8,208 nucleotides of DNA from an uncultured Clostridia bacterium (GCA_945931735.1 CAMEPN010000065.1:1-8208); one strand, 5' to 3'. Numbered from the stretch's first letter, positions 1-7,180 are shown. Made by a program: numbers and translations. The notes: a model not told the origin generated them from the letters alone.

Positions 1-144
1 CCACGGCAGGTTCGGGAGCGGTGAACGCAGGTTCTTCAATGACAGGCTCGGGAGCGGTGAACGCGGGTTCTTCCACGGCAGGTTCGGGAGCGGTGAACGC
101 AGGTTCTTCAATGACAGGCTCGGGAGCAGTGAACGCAGGTTCTT
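1..144 (-). repeat. Four 36-bp tandem repeats inside the zinc-ribbon gene
   Basis: Units cover 1-36, 37-72, 73-108 and 109-144, with a degenerating partial copy to about 160. Two versions alternate, one encoding AVEEPAFTAPEP and one encoding VIEEPAFTAPEP, giving a 72-bp higher-order period. The array stays in frame and continues past the left edge, so copy number is unknown. Confidence 0.9.
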
Positions 145-982
145 CCACGGCAGGCTCCGGAGTATTTTCGGTCATAACATTATTTACAAATGCGTAAGGG
201 TCGAGCGAAACGTCAAGCGACGGGTCCTCGTCCATTGACGCGCCATCGATAACGGGCAGACCGCTTTCCGAAAGGGAATTGTCAACGGATTCTCCAAACG
301 CGTCGTCGCCCATGGAGAAGTTATTCACCTCGCGGGGCATACCGATCTCCGGTTCCTGCTGGTGGTGTATAGGCTCGGGCTGGCGGTTTATTGAGCCGAT
401 CTCGGGCATCTGGCTTGCGGACGCGCCGAAGCTTGCAAGCTGCTGCGTGAGCGCCTCGATCTCGTCTATTCTTCCGATACTGCTTAGGTTTTCGGCTTCG
501 TCGGCAGCGCCGAAATTGTCCGCTCCGCCGAGTCCGTTTTCGGGCTGAGCGTCATAGCCGTTCAGTCCGCCGTTTCCGTTCATGAAATTATCTATCTGAT
601 TAAGCTCGTCCTCGGAGTAATCGCCGAGATTTTCCCCGAACGGCTGCGGGTTTGCGTTCCAGAGCGGAACGGAACTTCCGGCGTTGTTCCCTAAACCGGC
701 ATCTTGTGACGGTTCGCCCCCGTTCAGACGTATGCCGCATTTCTCGCAGAACATATTTGACGTCTGCATATGCATACCGCAGTTGGGGCAGTAAACGAGC
801 GAACCGCCCTCGTTGTTGATAGGCTCCACGCTCGGGAGGGTGCGCTCGAGGGAATTGGTTTCCTCGGAGGCTGCGTTATCCTCCGGAGCTTTCTCAGGCG
901 CTTCCGGCGGCACGGGCGTGCCGCATTCAATGCAGAATTGATATCCTCTTATCAGTTTTTTGCCGCAGTTTTCGCAAAACAT
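1..982 (-). CDS. Double zinc-ribbon protein with Pro/Glu repeats, C-terminus beyond the window
   Basis: The frame is open for 327 codons from ATG at 982 to the left edge, so the gene is partial at its C-terminus. It starts MFCENCGKKL and carries two Cys4 zinc ribbons: C3/C6 with C17/C20, and C65/C68 with C79/C82. A long Asn/Gly/Glu/Ser-rich, probably disordered linker follows. From about residue 280 there are 12-residue repeats of the type EEPAFTAPEP(AV/VI). The start is supported by AGAGGA 8 nt upstream and by a consensus promoter about 70 nt upstream. The Cys4 start is shared with the next gene upstream (1232-1825), which ends in a membrane helix; this protein may do the same beyond the window, which is inference. 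Zinc ribbons of this kind often sit at the N-terminus of bacterial membrane or scaffold proteins. Its exact function is unknown. Confidence 0.85.
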   Translation of the reverse strand, partial: MFCENCGKKLIRGYQFCIECGTPVPPEAPEKAPEDNAASEETNSLERTLPSVEPINNEGGSLVYCPNCGMHMQTSNMFCEKCGIRLNGGEPSQDAGLGNNAGSSVPLWNANPQPFGENLGDYSEDELNQIDNFMNGNGGLNGYDAQPENGLGGADNFGAADEAENLSSIGRIDEIEALTQQLASFGASASQMPEIGSINRQPEPIHHQQEPEIGMPREVNNFSMGDDAFGESVDNSLSESGLPVIDGASMDEDPSLDVSLDPYAFVNNVMTENTPEPAVEEPAFTAPEPVIEEPAFTAPEPAVEEPAFTAPEPVIEEPAFTAPEPAV

Positions 983-1052
983 TATGTCAGATCCTCTCAG
1001 ACGGATTTGGTTTTCTATATTTTCAGAACAAATATAGTATTATCCAAGTTTA

Positions 1053-1081
1053 ATTATACAATAGTTATTGTGCTATGTCAA
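1053..1081 (-). promoter_or_regulatory. Consensus sigma-A-type promoter for the double zinc-ribbon gene
   Basis: On the minus strand, TTGACA (1076-1081) is followed by a 17-nt spacer and TATAAT (1053-1058). Both hexamers and the spacing match the vegetative consensus exactly. Transcription should start near 1046 and give a leader of about 64 nt with an AGAGGA ribosome site before ATG at 982. Such a perfect match suggests strong constitutive expression, separate from the upstream zinc-ribbon gene. Confidence 0.85.
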
Positions 1082-1157
1082 TTGAATTTATTAAAATTCT
1101 ACAAATGCAATAATGCTGAAGTTATTTTTTGTGCATTATTTTCAATATATATTATCC

Positions 1158-1204
1158 AAAAAAGCAAAGCGCGCCTGCTAAACCGAAAGCAGGTGCGCTT
1201 TGCT
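1158..1204 (-). terminator. Rho-independent terminator of the glycosylase/zinc-ribbon transcript
   Basis: A 16-bp stem pairs 1163-1178 with 1189-1204, with one G-T wobble and a 10-nt loop. On the minus strand it is followed by six T (1158-1163). It lies 28 nt past the stop codon of the 1232-1825 gene and before the separate promoter of the next gene, so the two zinc-ribbon genes are probably transcribed separately. Confidence 0.88.
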
Positions 1205-1231
1205 ATATGACGCGTACGCGCGTATGTAAAA

Positions 1232-1825
1232 TTATATCACGGAGAAATAAAGTCCGGCGAATACCCCCGCAACTATCGCCATAACAGCGACCGCCGCAAG
1301 GCAGAGCGCAATGTGACCGAAGGTGTAGTATTTCTGCTCTTTTTCCTCGGGCTGCGGCGCAGCGGGTATCGGCGCGGATATTCCCGACATGGGTACTGCG
1401 GAGGGGATAGGGGTCGAATAGTCGGGAGCGGGTGGCGTATTTTCGGGAGCGGGTGCCGCCGCTTCGGGGGCAGGTGCCGTATACTCGGGAGCCATTGTCG
1501 CTGCCGCTTCGGGGGCAGGTGCTGCGTATTCGGTAGCTGTTGCCGCTGCCGCTTCGGGGGCAGGCGCTGCGTATTCGGTAGCCGCTGCCGCTGCCGCTTC
1601 GGGGGCAGGTGCTGCGTATTCGGTAGCTGTTGCCGCTGCCGCTTCGGGGGCAGGTGCTGTGTATTCGGGAGCCGTTGTCGCTGCCGCTTCGGGTGCAGGA
1701 GCAGTATATTCGGTAGCCGCTGCCGCCGCTTCGGTAGCCGCTGCCGCGTTTGCGACGGAGTATCCACAGTAGGTGCAGAAGCGTGCGTCGTCATTTAATA
1801 ATTTACCGCATTGTGAACAGAACAT
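1232..1825 (-). CDS. Zinc-ribbon, Ala/Pro-repeat, single-TM protein
   Basis: This 197-residue protein has three parts. Residues 3-20 form a Cys4 zinc ribbon (C3, C6, C17, C20). Residues 39-128 hold six 15-residue repeats starting E-Y-(T/A)-A-P-A-P-E-A-A-A. Residues 172-195 form a hydrophobic helix just before the C-terminus. There is no signal peptide, so a tail-anchored protein with a cytoplasmic ribbon on an extended linker is the simplest model (inference). ATG at 1825 has AAAGGAT about 9 nt upstream. It begins 22 nt after the glycosylase gene stops and probably shares its transcript, then ends at a strong terminator. Family-level function is unknown; zinc ribbons with low-complexity linkers and a TM helix are common in Clostridia. 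The opposite strand is also open here because of the repeats, but only this frame gives a domain structure. Confidence 0.88.
   Translation of the reverse strand: MFCSQCGKLLNDDARFCTYCGYSVANAAAATEAAAAATEYTAPAPEAAATTAPEYTAPAPEAAAATATEYAAPAPEAAAAAATEYAAPAPEAAAATATEYAAPAPEAAATMAPEYTAPAPEAAAPAPENTPPAPDYSTPIPSAVPMSGISAPIPAAPQPEEKEQKYYTFGHIALCLAAVAVMAIVAGVFAGLYFSVI
1442..1711 (-). repeat. Six 45-bp in-frame tandem repeats encoding an Ala/Pro linker
   Basis: Units begin at the codons for residues 39, 54, 69, 84, 99 and 114 of the 197-residue protein. The middle copies are nearly identical in DNA, while the outer ones vary in a few codons. This fits recent slippage or recombination changing the linker length by 15 residues at a time. 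Confidence 0.88.
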
Positions 1826-1847
1826 TATGTGCTCATCCTTTCTAAAA

Positions 1848-2651
1848 TTAAACCGTAAGACCGCTGTTGTTTCTTACATAATCGAACAGGTACTGCTGTG
1901 CGACGCCCTCGGCGCCCCTTGTGCATTCGGGCAGTCCTTTCGGATAAAACTGTGCCATCAGACGCTTTACCCACACATCGCGCGGGAACGCGTCGAGCTT
2001 ATGGAACGCGAACAGAAGAACGCAGTCCGCGACCTTGTCCCCTACGCCGACTATCTGCTTGAGCATTTCGCGCGCCTCGGCAAGCGGGAGCGCGTCTATC
2101 TCCTCAAAGCTTACCGCGCCGCTGTTTACCTTTTCGACCGCGTCGCAGATATACCTTGCGCGGAAGCCCGCCCGCAGGGGTGCGAGGTCGTCGGGAGTTA
2201 TCCCGCGCAGCCTTTCCGCCGAGGGAAACGAAAACGCGCCGCCGATATCGTCGCCGAAGCTTTCGCAAAGCCTGCCGATTATCCCCGAAATTCTCGGGAT
2301 ATTGTTGTTCTGTGAGATTATAAAGCTTATCAGCGTTTCAAAAGGCTCCTGCCTGAGTATGCGTATCCCGCCCGAGCTTTCGCAGGCTCTTCTGAGCGTT
2401 TCGTCGGAGGAAAAGCGCGATATGTATTCGCCGTAGTCGGTGTCAAGGTCGAAATACCTTTCCCACAGCGGGATATCCTCCGCCGCCGCGCCGTATACCG
2501 TAACGGTATCGCCGTCCTGTTTAAGGGATATTCTTCGCCCCATTGCGACGCCCTCGAATACGCCGTTTTCGGTTTCTGTCCAGCGGAAGCACTGCCCGCA
2601 GAGGAAAGTCTGTTTTATGTCGAAATTCGGATTTTTTATCGTAAAGTTCAT
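1848..2651 (-). CDS. ogg: 8-oxoguanine DNA glycosylase, OGG1 type
   Basis: A bifunctional glycosylase/AP lyase that removes 8-oxoguanine opposite C in base excision repair. The 267-residue product has the OGG N-terminal domain with GQCFRW (residues 19-24), SQNNNIPRI (113-121) matching the SSNNNIARI region of human OGG1, and the helix-hairpin-helix VGVGDKVADC with catalytic Lys206. Asp225, in FPRDVWV, lies 19 residues later, the same spacing as K249/D268 of human OGG1. I chose ATG at 2651 because GGAG lies about 7 nt upstream. A TTG four codons earlier (2663) would put AGAGG almost against the start codon. It has its own promoter, back to back with that of the tsaD operon, and is followed closely by the zinc-ribbon TM gene. 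Length and motifs are complete, so an active enzyme is expected. Confidence 0.93.
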   Translation of the reverse strand: MNFTIKNPNFDIKQTFLCGQCFRWTETENGVFEGVAMGRRISLKQDGDTVTVYGAAAEDIPLWERYFDLDTDYGEYISRFSSDETLRRACESSGGIRILRQEPFETLISFIISQNNNIPRISGIIGRLCESFGDDIGGAFSFPSAERLRGITPDDLAPLRAGFRARYICDAVEKVNSGAVSFEEIDALPLAEAREMLKQIVGVGDKVADCVLLFAFHKLDAFPRDVWVKRLMAQFYPKGLPECTRGAEGVAQQYLFDYVRNNSGLTV

Positions 2652-2668
2652 TTTTTTCTCCAAACCTC

Positions 2669-2697
2669 TTGATTATTTATCTTAATTATAATACAAT
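2669..2697 (+). promoter_or_regulatory. Promoter of the DUF6062-tsaD operon
   Basis: TTGATT (2669-2674), a 17-nt spacer and TACAAT (2692-2697) on the plus strand. Transcription would start near 2704, leaving a leader of about 83 nt before ATG at 2787. A GC-rich imperfect inverted repeat (about 2716-2760) lies in that leader; its pairing is poor and its role unclear. This is the only good promoter seen ahead of the five plus-strand genes. Confidence 0.65.
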
Positions 2698-2713
2698 ATA
2701 AATACAAAATCAA
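2685..2713 (-). promoter_or_regulatory. Promoter of the OGG gene
   Basis: On the minus strand, TTGATT (2708-2713), a 17-nt spacer and TATAAT (2685-2690) lie about 34 nt before the ATG at 2651. It overlaps the plus-strand promoter at 2669-2697. Confidence 0.75.
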
Positions 2714-2786
2714 GTCCGCGCGCCGTTCTTTCAGATATTTTTCATTTTCCGCGGCGCGGGCGCTTATGATACGAAAGGGAAACAAA

Positions 2787-3491
2787 ATGAAGGAAAGTAT
2801 ACTCACCATACCGATAAACGAGGTGTTCGAGCCGAGAAAGGGCTGCCCTATCTGCGCGATGAGGAACTCCGTCGAGGAGCATATCAGCGAATACATAATG
2901 GGCGCGGCGATGATGGAACCCGATGTCCGCATGGAAACCAACAGGCTCGGCTTCTGCCACACGCACTTCAACAGCCTGCTGAAGCAGAAAAACCGCCTTT
3001 CCCTCGGGCTTATGCTCAATACATACCTCGCGACGGTGCGCGGAGAAGTGTTCGAGAAGAAGAATATTTTCTTCACAAAGGGCGCAAAGGCGAAAAAGGC
3101 GAGCGAAATAGAGCAGACCTGCTTTGTTTGCAGCAAGGTGGACTGGGGCGTTGCGCATATGCTGGAAACGGTGTTCACGATGTTCCGCGACGACGCGAAG
3201 TTCCGTCAGCTTTACTCGCAGCAGGAGTATATCTGCGTTCCGCACTACAACCTGCTTATGTCCAACGCCGCAAAAAAGCTCGGCAAAAACGACCTGAACG
3301 ATTTTGTAAAGGCGACTGATACCCTTGTCGAAACCTATATAAAGCAGCTCAACTCCGACGTGGGCGAGTTCTGCGACAGCTTCGACTACCGCAACGCTGG
3401 CAAGCTGCACGACCCGAGCATGGAGCACGTCCGCAATTCGATAGAGCGCGCGGTCGAGTTCCTCACCTCGCGCAAGCCCGATGTTAAATAA
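2787..3491 (+). CDS. DUF6062-like protein with two CxxC/CxxH pairs
   Basis: A soluble protein of 234 residues with no membrane segment or signal peptide. It has two matching Cys/His sets: C20-P-I-C23 with C57-H-T-H60, and C112-F-V-C115 with C150-V-P-H153. Each CxxC is followed 34-38 residues later by a CxxH, so two zinc (or other metal) sites formed by an internal duplication are likely (inference). The sequence and layout resemble the clostridial family I know as DUF6062, whose function is unknown; this naming is from memory. ATG at 2787 has AAAGGG 7 nt upstream and was preferred over ATG at 2766, which has no ribosome site. It is the first gene of the tsaD run, with 25 nt before tsaD. Confidence 0.85.
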   Translation: MKESILTIPINEVFEPRKGCPICAMRNSVEEHISEYIMGAAMMEPDVRMETNRLGFCHTHFNSLLKQKNRLSLGLMLNTYLATVRGEVFEKKNIFFTKGAKAKKASEIEQTCFVCSKVDWGVAHMLETVFTMFRDDAKFRQLYSQQEYICVPHYNLLMSNAAKKLGKNDLNDFVKATDTLVETYIKQLNSDVGEFCDSFDYRNAGKLHDPSMEHVRNSIERAVEFLTSRKPDVK

Positions 3492-3516
3492 TCAAATACA
3501 ATAAGAAGGAAACAAC

Positions 3517-4530
3517 ATGGATATTCTGGCAATAGAAAGCTCCTGCGACGAAACGGCGGCTGCGGTCATACGCGACGGGCGGGAGATCATCTCCTCCGTC
3601 GTCGCGACGCAGATAGAGGAGCATAAGCTTTACGGCGGGGTCGTCCCCGAGATAGCCTCCCGCAGGCACTGCGAAAGCATTGTCGCGGTGGTGAACGAGG
3701 CGCTCGAAAAGGCGGGAAAGACCGCGGAGGAGATCGACGCGATAGCGGTGACGTTTGCGCCGGGGCTTATCGGCGCGCTTCTCGTCGGGGTCAATTTTGC
3801 AAAGGGGCTGGCGTTTTCGCTGAACAAGCCGCTTATCCCCGTGCACCATATCCGCGGGCATATCGCGGCGAATTACCTTGCGCACAGCGAGCTGGAGCCG
3901 CCGTATATGTGCCTTGTCGCCTCGGGCGGACACAGCCACATCGTCAAGGTCAAAAGCTATACCGAATTTGAAACGATAGGCAGAACGGTGGACGACGCGG
4001 CGGGAGAAGCGTTCGACAAAGCGGCGCGCGCAATGGGATTCCCGTATCCGGGCGGTGTTCATATTGACAACGCTGCGAAAACGGGCGACAGGAAGAAATA
4101 CACCCTCCCGCACCCGAAAACCGCGAACCCGTATGATTTCAGCTTTTCGGGGCTTAAGACGGCGGTCGTGAACCTTGTCCACAACACGGAGCAGAGGGGC
4201 GGGGAGATAGACGTGAACAGCCTTGCCGCCTGCTTCCAATACACGGTGAGCGATATCCTCACGGGGAAATTCATCGCCGCCGCAAAGGAAAACGGCTGCG
4301 CCAAAATAGCCATGGCGGGCGGAGTTGCCGCGAACAGCGGGCTTCGCGAAATGCTGACAAAGCGCGCGGAGAAAAACGGAATGACGCTATATATCCCGCC
4401 GCTCTCCCTGTGCGGGGACAACGCGGCGATGATCGGCTGTCAGGCGTACTACGAATACCTCGCGGGGCATACTGCGGGGGCTGACCTTAACGCGGTCGCG
4501 ACGATGAAGCTTGATAACGTTGTGTGGTAA
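3517..4530 (+). CDS. tsaD: tRNA N6-adenosine threonylcarbamoyltransferase TsaD
   Basis: TsaD, working with TsaB and TsaE, moves the threonylcarbamoyl group from threonylcarbamoyl-AMP onto A37 of ANN-decoding tRNAs (t6A), an essential cytoplasmic step in most bacteria. The 337-residue product is full length for the family. It begins ILAIESSCDETA, carries the metal ligands His111 and His115 (VHHIRGH) and Asp301 (CGDNAAM), the nucleotide-binding VASGGHS (134-140), and the FSFSGLKT and MAGGVAANSGLR blocks of the ASKHA fold. AAGGA lies 6 nt before the ATG. The stop codon is only 5 nt from the next gene's ATG. tsaB and tsaE are not in this window. No key residue is missing. Confidence 0.98.
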   Translation: MDILAIESSCDETAAAVIRDGREIISSVVATQIEEHKLYGGVVPEIASRRHCESIVAVVNEALEKAGKTAEEIDAIAVTFAPGLIGALLVGVNFAKGLAFSLNKPLIPVHHIRGHIAANYLAHSELEPPYMCLVASGGHSHIVKVKSYTEFETIGRTVDDAAGEAFDKAARAMGFPYPGGVHIDNAAKTGDRKKYTLPHPKTANPYDFSFSGLKTAVVNLVHNTEQRGGEIDVNSLAACFQYTVSDILTGKFIAAAKENGCAKIAMAGGVAANSGLREMLTKRAEKNGMTLYIPPLSLCGDNAAMIGCQAYYEYLAGHTAGADLNAVATMKLDNVVW

Positions 4531-4535
4531 ATCAT

Positions 4536-5546
4536 ATGAATAAATTTGCGCAGCTTCTTTTTATTTTTTCGGGGAGAAAGGTGTCGCAGGCGGGCAGGGA
4601 GCTTTGCCGAAACGCTTCCTCCGAGGAGGAAATAAGGGCGGCAAACGCGTATCGGCGCGTATTTGCGGGAACTATCGTTCTGGCGGTCGGCTTTGCGGTC
4701 GCTCTGATCGCTGTCATGCTGCTTAATATGCCTTTCCTCGACAGCGGAACCACGCGTTACGGCACCGTTCAGTCCGACGGAAGTATCCGTTATGTTCAGA
4801 ATGACATTAAATACGCCTCTGCCGAGGAACTGGGGCTTTCGGATTTTGCGCCGGAGAGCGGCGACAGGGTGGTCATTTTCTTCGACGGGAGCGACAATAT
4901 AAAGTCGGCTTATCCCAAAGAATATTATGACGAATACACAAAATCAAGGCTAATGCTCATTCTGATGACCGCGCTGCTCGGAATTACCGTGCTGATCGTT
5001 TACGCGCTTGTGATATGCAGGGTCACTCCGTTCGGGAGGGACTGGTACCTTTACTGCCGGAAAATAAGGGAGCTTGGCGAGCCGAAGCTCTCGAAAAAGC
5101 AGAACGCGGCAATATATGCCGTTTCTTTGGTGGTATCGCTTATTGTCTGCGCTCCGCAGATAGTTAATTTAGTGGGCGAAATTCAGCGAATGCAGGAGAT
5201 AGAGGCGTTCGGCAGGACTATCAGCGACGCTCGCGAGGCGGCGGGCAGGGCGCAGGAAATGACCGACAAGCTGGACGGGCTGAACAGCCGGCTCTCCTCT
5301 GACAGCGCATTGGAGGACGCCAAAAACGCCGCAGACAACGTGCGTGAGATAGCCGATTCGCTGAACGGTTTAAACTCCTCCGACGAAAGCGGTGACGAAA
5401 CCGCCGAAACTTCGCAGAGCGGCGGTAATTCGGAGGAAGCGGAAACGCAGACCGCCGAAAACAGCGGCACTGACAAAGCGCAGGAAGCCGCAGACAAAAT
5501 ACATGACATCATGCACAGCATAAAAAACGGCAGCGAGGTAGATTGA
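4536..5546 (+). CDS. Three-TM protein with coiled-coil and acidic tail, unknown family
   Basis: I do not recognise this protein. With the ATG at 4536 it has 336 residues. A basic N-terminal segment is followed by TM1 (about 43-64) and a roughly 70-residue, probably extracytoplasmic, domain. TM2 (about 138-161) and TM3 (about 191-212) follow. A charged, heptad-like helix then runs from about 213 to 275, with an acidic Ser/Glu/Thr/Gly linker (about 280-312) and a short C-terminal helix. A GTG at 4524 in the same frame overlaps the tsaD stop and is an alternative start. Neither start has a clear Shine-Dalgarno site, so translation is probably coupled to tsaD. The reading frame is well supported by its packing between tsaD and the next gene (1-nt gap) and by three clean hydrophobic segments. 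No catalytic motif is visible; a structural or sensory role is a guess. Confidence 0.8.
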   Translation: MNKFAQLLFIFSGRKVSQAGRELCRNASSEEEIRAANAYRRVFAGTIVLAVGFAVALIAVMLLNMPFLDSGTTRYGTVQSDGSIRYVQNDIKYASAEELGLSDFAPESGDRVVIFFDGSDNIKSAYPKEYYDEYTKSRLMLILMTALLGITVLIVYALVICRVTPFGRDWYLYCRKIRELGEPKLSKKQNAAIYAVSLVVSLIVCAPQIVNLVGEIQRMQEIEAFGRTISDAREAAGRAQEMTDKLDGLNSRLSSDSALEDAKNAADNVREIADSLNGLNSSDESGDETAETSQSGGNSEEAETQTAENSGTDKAQEAADKIHDIMHSIKNGSEVD

Positions 5547-5547
5547 T

Positions 5548-6060
5548 TTGAAGAATATAGTTTTGATAGGAATGCCCGCCTGCGGGAAGTCGACTATAGG
5601 CGTGCTTGCGGCGAAAGCGCTCGGCTTCAAGTTCATTGACGCCGACCTTGTTATACAGCAGGAAACGGGAAAGCTATTGCAGGAGATAATCGACGAGCAG
5701 GGGCTGGACGCATTCTGCATTGCGGAGGAGCGCGCTATTTGTTCCATAAACGAGGAGGAGCGCACCGTTATCGCAACAGGCGGGAGCGCGGTGTACAGCC
5801 GCACGGCGATGCTGCACCTTAAAGAGCACGGCATAGTGTACTATCTCTCCCTCCCGACGGAGGAGGTCAAGAAGCGCCTTTACAACATCAAGTCGCGCGG
5901 GATAGCTATGCGGCGCGGCGACACCATAGAGGACGTTTTCGAGCGCAGACGCGCGCTTTACGAGGAATATGCGGACATAACCGTTGACTGCCTCGGAAAG
6001 GATATAGAGGAGCTTGTCGGGGAGATGACCGACTACCACAGAGCGGCGGCGAAGGGCTGA
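5548..6060 (+). CDS. Shikimate-kinase-like P-loop kinase, altered substrate site
   Basis: A 170-residue P-loop kinase of the shikimate kinase (AroK) superfamily. The Walker A motif is GMPACGKST (8-16), with the FIDADL aspartates D31 and D33, VIATGGS (74-80), and Arg134 in the RRALYEEYAD block. Three substrate-side features differ from true AroK. The FR of GEE(G/A)FR is F56-C57, so the shikimate-binding Arg is absent. The GGG loop is GGS. The lid RPLL is replaced by RGIAMRRG (117-124). Similar clostridial proteins are usually annotated as shikimate kinase, but the real substrate may differ. The start is TTG at 5548, with GAGG 9 nt upstream inside the preceding gene and 1 nt after that gene's stop. 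No aro genes are nearby. Fold is certain, substrate is not. Confidence 0.88.
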   Translation: MKNIVLIGMPACGKSTIGVLAAKALGFKFIDADLVIQQETGKLLQEIIDEQGLDAFCIAEERAICSINEEERTVIATGGSAVYSRTAMLHLKEHGIVYYLSLPTEEVKKRLYNIKSRGIAMRRGDTIEDVFERRRALYEEYADITVDCLGKDIEELVGEMTDYHRAAAKG

Positions 6061-6071
6061 AAGGAGCGGCA

Positions 6072-7160
6072 ATGGCTGAGGAAAATGAAGCGGTAACAGA
6101 TATGACGGAGGTCGCGCAGGCGGCACCCGACGGCGGGCGCATGAGGAGCTTTAAGAGCGTATGCGTGCGGCTCGGGCTGATGATGATAGTTATTTTCGTG
6201 TCAAGGGGCGTCAGCTCGGTGCTGCTGTCGCTGCTCACGCCGACGCTTTCGGGGCTGGGTTCGGCGGAAGCCTATGCGGTGCAGTCGGCGTTCTCGCTGG
6301 TGTTTTTGTATCTTATTCCTATGACGGCGGCGGTGCTGCTGCTCAAAGAACCGAAAAAAGGCACCTGCCCGCGGATATACTCAAAGCCGAAATATTTCGG
6401 CAGGGCGCTGGGAATGTTCCCCGCGTTTTATGGTCTGGCGATAACGACAAACCTGCTTACCATGCTGATAGGTATGCTTTTCTCGAAAATCGACCTTAAC
6501 AAGTCCTTCAACACGGTGAACGAGCTTCGCGCGGACGATATGACGAGCGCGCTTATACTGCTTTTTCAGCTTGTGGTTATCGCGCCGCTTTTCGAGGAAT
6601 TCTGGTTCAGAGGGGTGGTAATGGAGAGCCTGCGCCCTTACGGAAACGGCTTCGCGATATTCGTTTCGGCGCTGCTTTTCGGGCTTACCCACGCGAACTT
6701 TCAGCAGTTTTTCTATGCGACGGTAATAGGCATTTGCCTCGGATATATTGCGATTTCGACGCAGAGCATTATCACCACGACGGTTATGCACGCTATGTTC
6801 AACAGCATTTCGGGCATACTGCTTCTGCTCATGGCGGTGCCGAGCGTCGGGGATTTCCTTATCGCGTCGCAGCGCGGTATGACAGCGGAAAAGACCCCTG
6901 CGGTCATTGTGTATCTTGTGTTCCTTTTCTTTGTCATTCTGCTGATGACGGTCGGGATCATCATGGCGGTGTTCAAGCTCCGCAAGATAAAGAAATACCG
7001 CGTTCCCGAGGTCTGGGAGGAGGTTCCTGCGCGGCGCCGCTGGAGGATATTCTTTTCGAGGGCGTCGGTCATTGTGATGCTGCTTCTCGCGGCGGACACC
7101 TTCACGTTCAGATTTATCACAAATTCCGTTTACAATTTGATAAAAAATCTGATAAATTAA
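6072..7160 (+). CDS. CPBP family intramembrane metalloprotease (CAAX/Abi type)
   Basis: A 362-residue polytopic membrane protein with about eight hydrophobic segments and the three CPBP motifs: EEFWFR (Glu175, Glu176, Arg180), FGLTH (Phe203, His207) and HAMFN (His240, Asn244). These residues form the metal-dependent active site in the Rce1/CPBP family, which cleaves within or near the membrane. In bacteria the natural substrates are mostly unknown; some members process peptides or confer bacteriocin immunity. An acidic cytoplasmic N-terminus of about 25 residues precedes TM1, and a basic loop (302-330) precedes the last TM helix (about 331-350). ATG at 6072 has AAGGAG 5 nt upstream and lies 11 nt after the previous stop. 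It is the last gene of the operon, followed by a terminator. All active-site residues are present. Confidence 0.93.
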   Translation: MAEENEAVTDMTEVAQAAPDGGRMRSFKSVCVRLGLMMIVIFVSRGVSSVLLSLLTPTLSGLGSAEAYAVQSAFSLVFLYLIPMTAAVLLLKEPKKGTCPRIYSKPKYFGRALGMFPAFYGLAITTNLLTMLIGMLFSKIDLNKSFNTVNELRADDMTSALILLFQLVVIAPLFEEFWFRGVVMESLRPYGNGFAIFVSALLFGLTHANFQQFFYATVIGICLGYIAISTQSIITTTVMHAMFNSISGILLLLMAVPSVGDFLIASQRGMTAEKTPAVIVYLVFLFFVILLMTVGIIMAVFKLRKIKKYRVPEVWEEVPARRRWRIFFSRASVIVMLLLAADTFTFRFITNSVYNLIKNLIN

Positions 7161-7180
7161 CGCGGAGTATATTGATTAAC

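Noticed and set aside
1..160. 36-bp direct repeats resembling a CRISPR array
   Set aside because: The units are directly abutting with no unique spacers and stay in frame as EEPAFTAPEP repeats of a zinc-ribbon protein.
770..1210. Plus-strand frame of 146 codons over the start of the double zinc-ribbon gene
   Set aside because: It runs antisense through the zinc ribbons, the promoter and the terminator, and has no domain or RBS.
1313..1798. Plus-strand open frame rich in Cys, Arg and Gly opposite the 197-residue gene
   Set aside because: It is the complement of the 45-bp repeats and has no ribosome site. The minus frame has a zinc ribbon, TM helix, RBS and terminator.
2652..2663. TTG start extending the glycosylase by four residues
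   Set aside because: The AGAGG site would lie almost against the TTG, while ATG at 2651 has GGAG at normal distance.
2716..2760. GC-rich inverted repeat in the leader of the DUF6062-tsaD operon as an attenuator
   Set aside because: Only about six bases pair well, the rest is out of register, and no T run follows.
6072..7160. CPBP protease as a phage-defence (Abi) gene
   Set aside because: The family name alone is not evidence. It sits in a housekeeping-type operon with no defence neighbours.
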